Shown here piece after piece: positions 46,194 through 55,164 of a stretch of 64,000 bases of DNA (the first letter of the stretch is position 1; every line of letters starts with the position of its first letter). Below the pieces are notes generated by a model. It saw only the letters and a list, made by a program, of their open reading frames with translations, was not told where the DNA came from and made no database searches. The stretch is from Cohnella algarum (GTDB lineage Bacteria; Bacillota; Bacilli; Paenibacillales; Paenibacillaceae), in contig NZ_JAFHKM010000002.1 of the NCBI RefSeq assembly GCF_016937515.1, positions 3,219,001 to 3,283,000 of the forward strand, written 5' to 3'. Both the position numbers and the translations under genes were made by a program.

Positions 46194-47155
46194 AAATTTT
46201 AGTGACGGCGCCGTTCTCGGAACCGGACTTGAAACAACTCGAAACGTTCGGAGACGTCGTATACCGGCCGTGGAAGGCGAACGGCCGCGAACATACGCCC
46301 GAACAGCTGGTCGACCTGCTGAAGGCGTCGCAGGCGAACGCGTTGATCGTCGAGCATGATCCGGTCAACGCCCGAGTGCTGGACGAAGTGAAGCTTGAAT
46401 TTATAGGGGTATGCCGCGGCACCCCGTCCAATGTGGACGTTGCCGCCGCCGCCGAACGGGGAATTTCGGTCTACACCACGCCGGCCCGCAATGCCCAGGC
46501 GGTTGCCGAATACGTCATCGGGGAGCTAATTGCCATGCTGCGTAAATTCCGGCAAAGCAAATCCTGGCTTCTGGAACGGAACTGGACAACCTCCAGCCAA
46601 GAATCCTACCTGCAATTCCGAGGCTCGGAGCTGTGCGGAAAAACGGTCGGGCTCGTCGGCTTCGGCGGCGTCGGGCAAAAAATAGCCGGAATCCTGAAGC
46701 ATTTTTCCTGCCGCATCCAATATTACGATCCGTTCTTGCAGGCATCGCCCGATCCGGATTATTCGGCGGTCGAACTCGAGAAGCTGTTCGAGACGAGCGA
46801 TATCGTCTCGATTCATCTGCCTGTGACAAGCGATACGATCGGCATGATCGACCGCCGGCTTTTCGGCCTGATGAAGCCGGACGCGCTGTTCGTCAACAGC
46901 GCGCGGGCGGCCGTCGTCGATAGAGACGCGCTGTATGAGGCGCTGAAGGAGCGGAAGATCGGCGGCGCCGTCGTCGACGTTTTTTATTCCGAGCCGCCCG
47001 ACGAAAGAGATTACGAGCTCATCGAACTGCCGAACGTATCGGCGACGCCCCATATTGCGGGAAATACGTTGGAGGTCGACAAATACCACGCGCAAATCTT
47101 GCTGAAAGCCTTGCATCAACGGAAATTGCAGCCCGAAGCGGTTAAAGGAGAATAG
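46190..47155 (+). CDS. D-isomer-specific 2-hydroxyacid dehydrogenase
   Basis: 321 aa; ATG overlaps the stop of the GDPD-like gene. Two-domain family fold: substrate domain at both ends, NAD domain in the middle with VGLVGFGGVGQKIAG. The catalytic trio is recognisable: Arg in VNSARAAVV, Glu in FYSEPPDE, His in SATPHIAGNT. The family reduces 2-keto acids or oxidises D-2-hydroxyacids, including phosphoglycerate and erythronate phosphate. Followed two bases later by a sugar kinase. The substrate is unknown, but a sugar acid or its phosphate would fit the neighbourhood. Confidence 0.92.
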   Translation: MKILVTAPFSEPDLKQLETFGDVVYRPWKANGREHTPEQLVDLLKASQANALIVEHDPVNARVLDEVKLEFIGVCRGTPSNVDVAAAAERGISVYTTPARNAQAVAEYVIGELIAMLRKFRQSKSWLLERNWTTSSQESYLQFRGSELCGKTVGLVGFGGVGQKIAGILKHFSCRIQYYDPFLQASPDPDYSAVELEKLFETSDIVSIHLPVTSDTIGMIDRRLFGLMKPDALFVNSARAAVVDRDALYEALKERKIGGAVVDVFYSEPPDERDYELIELPNVSATPHIAGNTLEVDKYHAQILLKALHQRKLQPEAVKGE

Positions 47156-47157
47156 CC

Positions 47158-48633
47158 TTGCGGACGAAGCTTGCTTTTGTGGGAATCGATATCGGCACGC
47201 AAGGGGTAAGGGCGGCGGCGCTTCTGGAAAACGGCGAATTGTGTTCCGGCCAATCGTATCCGTTCGCCAAGCAAGACGCCGAGCTGATGCGGCGGGAACA
47301 GAATCCCGAACTATGGTGGCAGGCGGCGGTCCTGTGCTTGAGAAAGGTCGCGGCGGACATTCGGAAGCGAAGCGATCCGGTTCGGATTCACGGCATAACC
47401 GTTTCTTCCACTTCCGGAACGGTCATCCCGCTCGGCAAAGGATTTGCGCCGCTTCATCCCGCCTTGATGTACGGCGATACCCGGTCCGCCGAAGCGGCCG
47501 AATGGTGCAGCCGGATTGCCGGGCAGTCGGGCGAAGCCGGCGCGAGGTTTACCAGTTCTTACGGTTTGCCGAAAATCGTATGGTTTCAGCGGACGAATCC
47601 CCATCTTGCGGAGAAAGTGCAGCTGTGGGCGCACGCGGCGGATTTCATCGTCGGACGCCTCAGCGGAGCCTGGGGCGTTACGGATCATACGAACGGTTTC
47701 AAAACAGGATATTTGCTGGAACAGGAAAAATGGCCGGACTACATCAGTCGCGGGTTGGGCATTCCGGAGCATGCGCTGCCGAAGGTGGCACCGACCGGCA
47801 CGATCGTAGGCCGCGTTTCGCTCCAGGCATCCGAATTGACCGGGCTGCCGGTTTCGGCTCATGTGACGACAGGGGTAACCGACAGCTGCGCGTCGCAAAT
47901 TTCTTCGGGGGCGATCAAGCCGGGGGATTGGAATACGACCATCGGCACGACGTTGGTCTTAAAAGGGGTCACGAAGTCTCCGGTGGCGGACCGGCAGCAC
48001 CGGATTTACAATCACAAGCATCCCGAAGGCTACTGGATGCCCGGCGGGGCGAGCAATACGGGGGCGGATTGGGTCGCCTTGGACTACTCGGACGAAGAGC
48101 TGGATCGGTTCAATCGGGCTGCGGCGGGGCTAATCCCGACGCCGTGGGCGGCGTATCCGCTCAAGCAGACCGGGGAGCGCTTCCCGTTCGTCGCCCCCGG
48201 CGCCAGAGGCTTCGAGCCCGCAGGACTGACGCCTTCGCAAACATTTGCGGCGAGAATGGAAGGCACGGCGTATATCGAGAGGCTGTCCTACTCGCTGATC
48301 GAGCGGTTATCGGGCGAAAGGGCAAGCCGGATTTACACGGCCGGCGGAGCGAGCAACAGCGCAACATGGCTTCGGATTCGCAGCCATGTTGCGGGCGTTC
48401 CGATCGTCAAAATGAAGCATGCGTCCGGGGCGGCGGGGGCGGCCATCCTGGCCGCTTCCAAAACGTATTTCGCGAACTTGACGGAGGCCGGGGAGCGCAT
48501 GCTTGTCCCGGAAGCGCGTTACGAGCCCGAATCGGCTTCGCTGCGAGAACGTTACGAGCAGCTGTACGCGGCGTTTGTCGAACAACTCGAAGCCAGAGGT
48601 TATATGAAAGATTGGGAGGAGGGAAAGAATTGA
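47158..48633 (+). CDS. FGGY-family carbohydrate kinase
   Basis: 491 aa; TTG 47158, 7 bases after AAAGGAGAA. ASKHA ATPase fold: phosphate-1 motif VGIDIGTQGVRAA at the N-terminus, a second nucleotide motif TTIGTTLVLKG (about 260), and the FGGY C-terminal signature IYTAGGASNSATWLRI. Members phosphorylate xylulose, ribulose, glycerol, rhamnulose or erythritol. Nothing in the motifs selects one. It sits between a hydroxyacid dehydrogenase and a phosphatase and overlaps the latter by 4 bases, so it belongs to the same small pathway. Rhamnulose or a polyol are possible substrates given the rhamnosidase and GDPD upstream. Confidence 0.9.
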   Translation: MRTKLAFVGIDIGTQGVRAAALLENGELCSGQSYPFAKQDAELMRREQNPELWWQAAVLCLRKVAADIRKRSDPVRIHGITVSSTSGTVIPLGKGFAPLHPALMYGDTRSAEAAEWCSRIAGQSGEAGARFTSSYGLPKIVWFQRTNPHLAEKVQLWAHAADFIVGRLSGAWGVTDHTNGFKTGYLLEQEKWPDYISRGLGIPEHALPKVAPTGTIVGRVSLQASELTGLPVSAHVTTGVTDSCASQISSGAIKPGDWNTTIGTTLVLKGVTKSPVADRQHRIYNHKHPEGYWMPGGASNTGADWVALDYSDEELDRFNRAAAGLIPTPWAAYPLKQTGERFPFVAPGARGFEPAGLTPSQTFAARMEGTAYIERLSYSLIERLSGERASRIYTAGGASNSATWLRIRSHVAGVPIVKMKHASGAAGAAILAASKTYFANLTEAGERMLVPEARYEPESASLRERYEQLYAAFVEQLEARGYMKDWEEGKN

Positions 48634-49253
48634 CGAGGCTGTATTTGATTCGGCACGGTGAAACGGAATGGAACCGGGCCAACAACCGCTTCTGCGGCCG
48701 TTCGGACGTGGAATTGTCCGAGGAAGGGAAGCGGCAAGGAGAAGCGCTCGCTTGCTGGCTGGAGACGAAAAATTTGGATGCTTTGTACGCCTCCCCTTTG
48801 AAAAGAGCCGTCGACACCGCGGCTTTCGTCGCTCGAAAAACGGGACTGGAAATCAGGCGGGAGTCGGGATTTTCCGAGATCGATTTCGGCATGTGGGAAG
48901 GATTAGTCCAATCGCAAATCGAACATAATTATCCGGAGGATTGGCGAAAATGGTTTGTCCGCCCGGACGATGCGCGGGCGGGCGGAACGGGCGAAACGGC
49001 TTCGCAAGTCGTTCGGCGCTACGGAGCGTGCGTTCGCGAGCTGTGCGTCAGGCATCCGCATGCGAACGTGGCCGTCGTGAGCCACAGCACGGCCATTCGG
49101 ATTTTTTTGGCCTCCGTTCTGAACATGCCGCTGCGTGCCTATCGGACGCTGGTTTTGCACAATACGGGCGTCTGCGCGGTCGAGGCTTCCGCGGAAGGAA
49201 CCTGCAAGCTTTTGTTGTTTAACGGCAAGCCGGAGCCGGTTGGAACGATCTAA
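48630..49253 (+). CDS. histidine phosphatase family protein (phosphoglycerate mutase-like)
   Basis: 207 aa. TTG 48630 overlaps the kinase stop (TTGA) with GGAGGAGGGAAAG upstream. RHG motif LYLIRHGETEWN near the N-terminus with the nucleophilic His; Glu in GFSEIDFGMWEGL; second catalytic His in VVSHSTAIRIFL. Of the CobC/phosphatase type rather than a true mutase by length. It probably removes phosphate from a sugar phosphate made in this operon. A kinase and a phosphatase back to back is unusual for a catabolic route and may mean different positions on the carbon chain. Confidence 0.92.
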   Translation: MTRLYLIRHGETEWNRANNRFCGRSDVELSEEGKRQGEALACWLETKNLDALYASPLKRAVDTAAFVARKTGLEIRRESGFSEIDFGMWEGLVQSQIEHNYPEDWRKWFVRPDDARAGGTGETASQVVRRYGACVRELCVRHPHANVAVVSHSTAIRIFLASVLNMPLRAYRTLVLHNTGVCAVEASAEGTCKLLLFNGKPEPVGTI

Positions 49254-49277
49254 ATTCGAGAGATCAGAGGGAATGCC

Positions 49278-50249
49278 ATGCAAGGAACGCCTAGAAAAGG
49301 CCAGCTTTCCAAAAGAAGCTTTCTGGAACGGGTAGCCCGGATGTATTACATTTTGGGCTACAACCAGCAGGAAATATCCGAGCAGCTCAATGTGGGGCGA
49401 TCGTCCGTCGCGCGTTTTTTACAGGAGGCGAGGGACCAAGGGGTCGTTCAATTCCGGATTTCTTCGGATTTCGAAAGCTGGCGCTGCGAGTCGCTGGAAT
49501 CCGAACTTGTCGGAGCTGCGGGGCTGAAAGATTGCGTCGTCCTGCGTTCGGACGAGCGGGCGGGCTTTTCGTTCGAAGCGCTGGCAAGCTCCTATTTGAA
49601 CTCCGTTCTGCCCGATCGCGGTTCGGTCGGACTCGGATGGGGGCGAACGCTGTATGCGGTCGGCACTCATATGCACAGCTGCGACGCCCGTCCTGACCTC
49701 AAGCTGATTCAGTTGTCGGGAGGATTGGGGGCCAAGGAGGAGCTGGTTCCGGCGACTTCCGTCGTCCAGCAGTGGTCTCGGGCGCTTCACGGCAAAGCGC
49801 TGCTCCTGCCGGCTCCGGCGATCGTCTCGGCGATGGAGAGCAAAGTCCGATTTCTGGACGACCCCAGCGTTCGGGAAATTATGGAGGAGACGAAGCGCGT
49901 AAACGCCGCGATCGTCGGCATCGGCCATATCGGATCTGACGCCACCATTATTTCCGCGAATTTGGCGGCGGACTTGCATCCCGAACTGATGTCCTCCGGC
50001 CTGGCCGGCGACATTGCGTTTCATTTTTTCGATCGGAACGGCGTTTTTTCGGCCTACGAACGCCTGAGCGAGCGCGTCATCGGAATTACGCCCGAAGATT
50101 TTCTGAACATCGAGCTCCGAATCGGCATCGCGCACGGGTTGCAGAAAGTTCAAGCGATTCGGGGAGCGCTGCTCGGGGGTCTGATCGGCATTTTGATCAC
50201 GACGGAAGAAACCGCGAAACATTTGCTGCCGGCCATTCGAAACGCCTGA
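49278..50249 (+). CDS. SorC/DeoR-type sugar-phosphate-responsive regulator
   Basis: 323 aa. N-terminal helix-turn-helix with the family pattern RMYYILGYNQQEISEQLNV...SSVARFLQEAR. C-terminal sugar-phosphate sensor of the SorC type (GSVGLGWGRTLYAV; LIQLSGGLG; AAIVGIGHIG). These proteins bind a phosphorylated intermediate and then release or activate their operon. As the last gene before a terminator, it is likely the local regulator of the rhamnosidase/kinase operon, responding to the product of the FGGY kinase. Confidence 0.9.
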   Translation: MQGTPRKGQLSKRSFLERVARMYYILGYNQQEISEQLNVGRSSVARFLQEARDQGVVQFRISSDFESWRCESLESELVGAAGLKDCVVLRSDERAGFSFEALASSYLNSVLPDRGSVGLGWGRTLYAVGTHMHSCDARPDLKLIQLSGGLGAKEELVPATSVVQQWSRALHGKALLLPAPAIVSAMESKVRFLDDPSVREIMEETKRVNAAIVGIGHIGSDATIISANLAADLHPELMSSGLAGDIAFHFFDRNGVFSAYERLSERVIGITPEDFLNIELRIGIAHGLQKVQAIRGALLGGLIGILITTEETAKHLLPAIRNA

Positions 50250-50263
50250 TTATAAATTTAGAG

Positions 50264-50313
50264 AAAAGGGACTTTCCTCGTTGCCGTCTGCGACGCCGGA
50301 AAGCCCTTTTTTT
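50264..50313. terminator. terminator after SorC gene, convergent with GbsR gene
   Basis: GGGACTTTCC (50268-50277, one bulged A) pairs with GGAAAGCCC (50298-50306), followed by seven T. On the other strand the flanking AAAA could serve the GbsR-like gene. Confidence 0.8.
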
Positions 50314-50362
50314 GCATGAATGCTTGCCGCTCAAACAACCCGCAGCCGCGAATGTGCCCGCG

Positions 50363-50953
50363 TTACAGCTTCTCCGATTCCGATGGTTCTCCCGGCCTTC
50401 CCGGCTCTCCATTCTCGAAAAATACGCCCGCCTTCAGGTTGTCGACGAAGCTTTGCAGCCAGTCGTAATACTGGGCGGCATGCCTCAGCTTGTGCAAATC
50501 CTCGAGACACAGCTTGCGCTCCTCCTCCGGCGTGCCGAGATCCAGAATCGCTTCCGACAGCTCCGGGACGGAAGCTTCGACGGCCTCGCGCATGATGTCG
50601 ATTTCCCGCTGCAGCTTGGCCGCGAAAAAATTGCGGAACGTTTGAAAAAAATCCGTTTCCGCCCGGTACAAATCCTTCCGCTCGTCCTTCTCCTTCAGTT
50701 TGACGACCATTTGGGAGCCGAGCAGCGAACGGACCGCATAGCTCATGTTGCTTTTGCTCATGTTCATCCGTTCCTGCATTTCTTCCAGCGTCATCGGCCG
50801 ATCCTCGAAAAACATAATTCCGTACAACTGGCCGAACGAGTAGTTTGCGCCGTACAAGTCCATCGTTTGCGCGATGGCGTCGATGACTTTGAATCTGAGC
50901 TCCTCGCGGCGCGTAGCGGGCTCTTTCATTTTTCCGGAAGTGGCCTTCTTCAC
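50363..50953 (-). CDS. GbsR/MarR-type transcriptional regulator
   Basis: 196 aa on the minus strand. GTG at 50953 is 6 bases after CGGAGG; an upstream TTG would put that site inside the gene. Winged-helix DNA-binding domain with the GbsR pattern TMDLYGANYSFGQLYGIMFF, then LEEMQERMNMSKSNMSYAVRSL, and an acidic C-terminal helical part. GbsR of Bacillus subtilis represses choline-to-glycine-betaine genes and senses choline. Here the regulator is divergent from a UgpABE-like transporter, which makes a role in choline or glycerophosphocholine uptake plausible. Confidence 0.85.
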   Translation of the reverse strand: MKKATSGKMKEPATRREELRFKVIDAIAQTMDLYGANYSFGQLYGIMFFEDRPMTLEEMQERMNMSKSNMSYAVRSLLGSQMVVKLKEKDERKDLYRAETDFFQTFRNFFAAKLQREIDIMREAVEASVPELSEAILDLGTPEEERKLCLEDLHKLRHAAQYYDWLQSFVDNLKAGVFFENGEPGRPGEPSESEKL

Positions 50954-51031
50954 GATGATCCTCCGCAAATCTGAATTTCGCTGAAAATTTTACATGAACT
51001 TGATCTTCGCTTCACGCAGCATTAACCATTC

Positions 51032-51053
51032 TCATTCCGAATGAACGTACAAT
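51032..51053 (+). promoter_or_regulatory. candidate GbsR operator and -10 of the Ugp-like operon
   Basis: The inverted repeat TCATTC-C-GAATGA (51032-51044) lies directly ahead of TACAAT (51048-51053), where a repressor would cover the promoter. A TTAACC at 51022 is a poor -35. Confidence 0.5.
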
Positions 51054-51142
51054 AATTATTGAACAGAGAGGCCGAATCCTCATTTGCAACCTCAATTATA
51101 GCAAAAATTAAAAAAATATTGAATGGATAAAAAGGAGGAACT

Positions 51143-52024
51143 ATGAAGCGTTCCCGGCTGATCGGAGATCTCAAGGCGCTGTCGTTCACGCTGCCGGCGA
51201 TGATCCCGCTGACGATGTTCTGGCTGTTTCCGCTGGCCTACGTCATTTATCTCAGTTTCATGGAATGGGACTTCATGAGTCCCGAAAAAACGTTCGTCGG
51301 CCTGGACAATTATCGTTATTTGTGGCAGGACCCGAATTTCTACCAGTCGCTGAAGGTCACCTTTCTGTTTTGCGCCGGCAGCGTGCTGCCCATTATGGCC
51401 TTCGGTCTTCTGCTGGCCGTCCTGCTCGGAAACAAGCTCAAGGGCGGGGCGGTGTACCGGCTGCTGATGTTCTCTCCCTGGGTGACGCCGATGGTGGCCG
51501 TCTCGATCGTCTGGTCGTGGATTTACGAGCCCGAAGTCGGACTCGCCAACAGCATCTTGCGGTCGTTCGGGCTGGATGGCGTCCGTTGGCTGGAAGACCC
51601 GGCCTGGGCGCTCGTCGGCGTCCTGCTCGTTACCGTCTGGAAAGCGGCCGGCTGGTGCATGATTTTTTATCTGGTCGCGATTCGCCAGGTGCCTTCGGAC
51701 TTGCTGGAGGCAGCCGAACTGGACGGAGCGGGGGCTTGGGGCAAATTCCGGCACGTGACGCTTCCGCTCATTTCGCCGACGACGTTTTTCCTCTTCGTCG
51801 TCCAGACGATCCAGGCGCTGCAGGCTTACGATCAAATCAACGTGCTGACGCAGGGCGGACCGGCCGGCACGACCCGCACGCTGCTCTACCTTTACTACCA
51901 ATCGGCTTTCGATTCGTTCCGGATCGGCGAAGCCTCGTCCGTCGCCATGACGCTCATTTTCGGCTGCGTCGCCCTGTCCATTCTTTCCTTTTGGGCTGGT
52001 CGCCGCACCGTCCATTACTCCTAA
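51143..52024 (+). CDS. CUT1 ABC transporter permease, UgpA-like
   Basis: 293 aa; ATG follows AAGGAGGAACT. Six membrane segments; EAA loop EAAELDGAGAWGKFRHVTLP; C-terminal NVLTQGGPAGTTRTLLYLYY as in UgpA/MalF permeases. Together with the UgpE-like gene 16 bases downstream it forms a membrane channel. The binding protein of the operon is UgpB-like, pointing to sn-glycerol 3-phosphate or glycerophosphodiesters as cargo. Confidence 0.9.
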   Translation: MKRSRLIGDLKALSFTLPAMIPLTMFWLFPLAYVIYLSFMEWDFMSPEKTFVGLDNYRYLWQDPNFYQSLKVTFLFCAGSVLPIMAFGLLLAVLLGNKLKGGAVYRLLMFSPWVTPMVAVSIVWSWIYEPEVGLANSILRSFGLDGVRWLEDPAWALVGVLLVTVWKAAGWCMIFYLVAIRQVPSDLLEAAELDGAGAWGKFRHVTLPLISPTTFFLFVVQTIQALQAYDQINVLTQGGPAGTTRTLLYLYYQSAFDSFRIGEASSVAMTLIFGCVALSILSFWAGRRTVHYS

Positions 52025-52040
52025 GCGAAGGAGAGACGAC

Positions 52041-52883
52041 ATGCAAGCCTGGAAACGACTCGGACAAGCCGTCCGGCATCTGGCGCTGGCCGCGGCCGCG
52101 CTGCTTATGGCATTCCCGTTCTATTGGATGGCATCCAGCGCGCTGAAAACGAACGACGAGATTTGGCAATTTCCGCCTACGCTATGGCCGCAGGACCCGC
52201 TCTGGAGCAATTTCGGCGACGCCTGGGCCGCCGCGCCCTTCGCCCGCTACATGGCGAACAGCATCTTCGTCGCCTCCGCGATCGTCGCGATTCAAATCGT
52301 GAATTCCGCCATGATGGCCTACGCCCTGACCCATATGAAATTCCGTTTGAAGGGGACGTTTACGGCGATCGTGCTGGTCGGGTACATGGTTCCCGCCACC
52401 GCGGTCTATTTGCCGGGATATCTCGTCCTGAGCCGGCTGGGCCTGCTCGATTCGTACGCCGGGCTGATTTTGTCCAACTGCGTGAGCGTGTTCTCGATCT
52501 TTTTGATCCGGCAGGCTTTTCTTCAGGTGTCCCATGAAATGGTCGAAGCCGGACAAATCGACGGCGCATCCCACTTCCGCATTTTGTGGACGATCGTCCT
52601 TCCGCTGACCCGCGCGTCGTTCGCCGTGCTTGCCCTCATTACCTTTATCGAGCAATACAACAACTATTTCTGGCCGATGCTCATCACGAAAAATCCGGAT
52701 TTGCAGCTCGTGTCGGCCGGCCTGCGCAGCTTTTTCGTGGAAGGGGGTGCTTACGGGCTCAAGTGGCCGCTCATTATGGCCGCCAGCGCGTTTACGATCG
52801 CGCCGTTGCTGCTTCTGTTCCTGCTGACGCAAAAAACGATCATCCGCAGCGTCAACCTGTCCGCGGGAGCCAGCAAGGGATAA
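52041..52883 (+). CDS. CUT1 ABC transporter permease, UgpE-like
   Basis: 280 aa; ATG after AAGGAGAGACGAC. Six membrane segments, the EAA loop EAGQIDGASHFRILWTIVLP, and an internal ITFIEQYNNYFWPMLITKNP typical of UgpE. The end TQKTIIRSVNLSAGASKG is close to the KxFIxGLtaGAvKG tail of the family. Partner of the UgpA-like subunit. Confidence 0.9.
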   Translation: MQAWKRLGQAVRHLALAAAALLMAFPFYWMASSALKTNDEIWQFPPTLWPQDPLWSNFGDAWAAAPFARYMANSIFVASAIVAIQIVNSAMMAYALTHMKFRLKGTFTAIVLVGYMVPATAVYLPGYLVLSRLGLLDSYAGLILSNCVSVFSIFLIRQAFLQVSHEMVEAGQIDGASHFRILWTIVLPLTRASFAVLALITFIEQYNNYFWPMLITKNPDLQLVSAGLRSFFVEGGAYGLKWPLIMAASAFTIAPLLLLFLLTQKTIIRSVNLSAGASKG

Positions 52884-52932
52884 GGGAAACAACGCACTTC
52901 GGAGTTTAAAAGAAAAGTGGAGGGAACCTACC

Positions 52933-54297
52933 ATGTTGAAAAGGAAAAAAACCGCGGCAGCTTCGCTTGCACTCGCCGCATCGATGCTGCTCGCCGCTTG
53001 CGGCGCAAGCTCCGGAAACGAAACAAACGCAGGCGCGTCAAACGCTTCTCCGTCCGAATCCGCCGCGTCTTCCGCCCCGGCATCCTCGGCGGCGCAGGAG
53101 CCCGTCACGATCGAATTCTGGTACGGGCTCGGCGGCAAGCTGGGCGAAAATATGAAGACGCTGATCGACAAGTTCAACGCCTCGCAGCAGGAAGTGATCG
53201 TCAAGCCGGTCGTGCAGGCGGATTACTCGGAAACGGAGCAAAAGCTGCAGGCGGCAATCGCCGCCGGCAGCGTTCCGGCGGCCGTGCTGTCCTCGAATGT
53301 AGACTGGGCCCGGAAAGGCTATTACGCCCCGCTTGACGACCTGCTGGCGTCGCTGCCCGACTTCGACAAGGACGACGTCATTCCGACGTTCCTCGAGCAA
53401 GGACAGGTGGACGGCAAGCAGTATTTCCTGCCGATGTATGGCACGACGCAGGTGATGTATTACCGCAAGGACGCGTTCGAGAAGCACGGCATCAAGGCCG
53501 AGGAGCTGACCACGTGGGAAAAGCTCGCCGAAGCGGCCGCGACGATGACCGTCAAGGAAGGCGGCAAAACGACGTTCTACGGCTGGGAGCCGATGTGGGG
53601 CGCCGGCAATATGATCGATGCCGTCTTGAGCAAAGGCGGCAGCATCCTGAGCGAGGACGGCAAAACGGTGCTGATCGACTCGCCGGAATGGGTGGAGACG
53701 TGGGAGCTGTTCCGCAAGTGGATTCATGACGATCAGATCATGCGGATTCATTCGGGCGGCCAAGGCTGGGAGTATTGGTACAAAACGATCGACGACGTCA
53801 TGAAAGGCCAAGCGGCCGGCTACACCGGATCGAGCGGCGACCAGGGCGATCTCGATTTCAACATCGTCGCCGCGATGGAGCAGCCCGGCTGGGAGGGCGC
53901 AGGCGCAGGCAAGCCGGTGGCGGAGGCCATCATGGCGGGCATCCCGGCCAAAGCGAGCCCCGAGCAGCAGCAGGCCGCCATCAAGTGGTTCGACTTCTTC
54001 ATGAGCGCGGAAAACACCGCCTTCTGGTCGATGAACACCGGATACATCGCCGTGAGGCAATCCGCGCTGGACGATCCCGCGTTCGTCGAATTCAGCGAAA
54101 CGAACCCGCAAATCAAGGTTCCGCTCCTGCAAGCCACCCACGCGTCGAAGCCGTTCCAGGATCCGACCGGCGGGAAGATCTCGGACGCGCTGAAGATCGC
54201 GGCGGACAAAGTGCAAATCGGCAATACGCCGGCGGCGGAAGCGCTCAAGGAAGCGAAGGAAACGGCCCAGCGCGAGCTGGACAGGCTGAACAAGTAG
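52933..54297 (+). CDS. UgpB-like solute-binding lipoprotein
   Basis: 454 aa; ATG 52933 follows GTGGAGGGAA. Signal peptide with lipobox LAAC (Cys22), then a Ser/Ala linker. The mature part begins VTIEFWYGLGGKLGENMKTL. It carries UgpB landmarks: FWSMNTGYIAVRQSA in the C-terminal half and a late THASKPFQDPTGGK. UgpB proteins bind glycerol 3-phosphate or glycerophosphocholine. The operon also encodes a HAD phosphatase and a metallophosphoesterase, which would release glycerol or choline and phosphate from the imported ligand. Confidence 0.88.
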   Translation: MLKRKKTAAASLALAASMLLAACGASSGNETNAGASNASPSESAASSAPASSAAQEPVTIEFWYGLGGKLGENMKTLIDKFNASQQEVIVKPVVQADYSETEQKLQAAIAAGSVPAAVLSSNVDWARKGYYAPLDDLLASLPDFDKDDVIPTFLEQGQVDGKQYFLPMYGTTQVMYYRKDAFEKHGIKAEELTTWEKLAEAAATMTVKEGGKTTFYGWEPMWGAGNMIDAVLSKGGSILSEDGKTVLIDSPEWVETWELFRKWIHDDQIMRIHSGGQGWEYWYKTIDDVMKGQAAGYTGSSGDQGDLDFNIVAAMEQPGWEGAGAGKPVAEAIMAGIPAKASPEQQQAAIKWFDFFMSAENTAFWSMNTGYIAVRQSALDDPAFVEFSETNPQIKVPLLQATHASKPFQDPTGGKISDALKIAADKVQIGNTPAAEALKEAKETAQRELDRLNK

Positions 54298-54307
54298 GTG
54301 AATCCCG

Positions 54308-55150
54308 ATGCCGTTATTGATCGCGGCGGGGACCGCTTATCGGGCGGACGCGATATTGTTCGATAAAGACGGCACGCTGCTGGACTTTATGTACACTTGG
54401 GGGAACTGGAGCGAGTGTTTGCTCGCTTCGTTCTCCGCTTTTTTGAAGGAGCGGGGACTGCCGCCGATCGGCGCGGACATGTCCGCGCTGTGGGGGACGC
54501 GCTCCGGCCCGGACGGCGAGGTATCCGGTTACGACCGGAACGGGCCGCTCGCGATGGGAACGATCGACGAGCTGCTCTCGATCCTGGCGTGGCACGGCTA
54601 CCGCTCGGGGCTGTCTTGGGCCGAGGCGAAGACGGCCGCGCAGCAGGGCAGGCAGCTGGCGGACGAGCGGCTTCGGCTCGACCGGAGGGTGCGGCCGCTG
54701 CCGGGGGCGGTTTCGTTTCTGGAGCGGTGCCGGAGCGCGGGATTCAAGCTCGCCGTCGTGACCGCGGACGAAACGGCCGAGGCCGAACGGCACCTCGAGT
54801 GGCTCGGGGTGCGGCCGCTGTTCGGCGCTTGCGTCGGCACGGATCTCGTGCGGCGTGGCAAGCCGTTTCCCGACATGGCGGAGCTGGCTTGCCGCCGCCT
54901 GTCCGTCGATCCTGCGCGGGCAGTCGTCATCGGCGACACGAACGGCGACATGCGCATGGCCAAAGCGGCAGGCGCCGCCGCGGCCATCGGCATCGCTGCC
55001 GGGGCCGCCGGCATCGCGGCTGGCACCGCGGAGTCGCATTCGGCCGCTGCCGGAACGGTCCCGGCGACGCGCTTGGCCGATGCCGACGCGGTCGTCGCGT
55101 CCTACGGCGAACTTTCCGTGCAGCCGGAGCCGGAGCCGGACGAGGGATGA
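54308..55150 (+). CDS. HAD-family phosphatase
   Basis: 280 aa; ATG 6 bases after AGGTGA. HAD motif I ILFDKDGTLLDF with the nucleophilic Asp. Motif II is the Thr in LAVVTADET, motif III the Lys in RRGKPFPDM, and motif IV GDTNGDMRMAKAAG. A helical cap lies between motifs I and II, as in phosphoglycolate phosphatase-like enzymes. The last 60 residues are Ala-rich and of low complexity. Cytoplasmic. Part of the UgpABE-like operon, so a glycerol 3-phosphate or related small-molecule phosphatase is likely. Confidence 0.9.
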   Translation: MPLLIAAGTAYRADAILFDKDGTLLDFMYTWGNWSECLLASFSAFLKERGLPPIGADMSALWGTRSGPDGEVSGYDRNGPLAMGTIDELLSILAWHGYRSGLSWAEAKTAAQQGRQLADERLRLDRRVRPLPGAVSFLERCRSAGFKLAVVTADETAEAERHLEWLGVRPLFGACVGTDLVRRGKPFPDMAELACRRLSVDPARAVVIGDTNGDMRMAKAAGAAAAIGIAAGAAGIAAGTAESHSAAAGTVPATRLADADAVVASYGELSVQPEPEPDEG

Positions 55151-55164
55151 AAGGCGGTAATGCG

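Noticed and set aside
46190-47155. Dehydrogenase as erythronate-4-phosphate or phosphoglycerate dehydrogenase
   Set aside because: The catalytic trio only fixes the family. No C-terminal ACT or dimerisation domain and no serine or pyridoxine genes nearby.
48630-49253. Phosphoglycerate mutase of glycolysis
   Set aside because: The protein is too short and lacks the mutase-specific insertion; position in a sugar operon suggests a small-molecule phosphatase.
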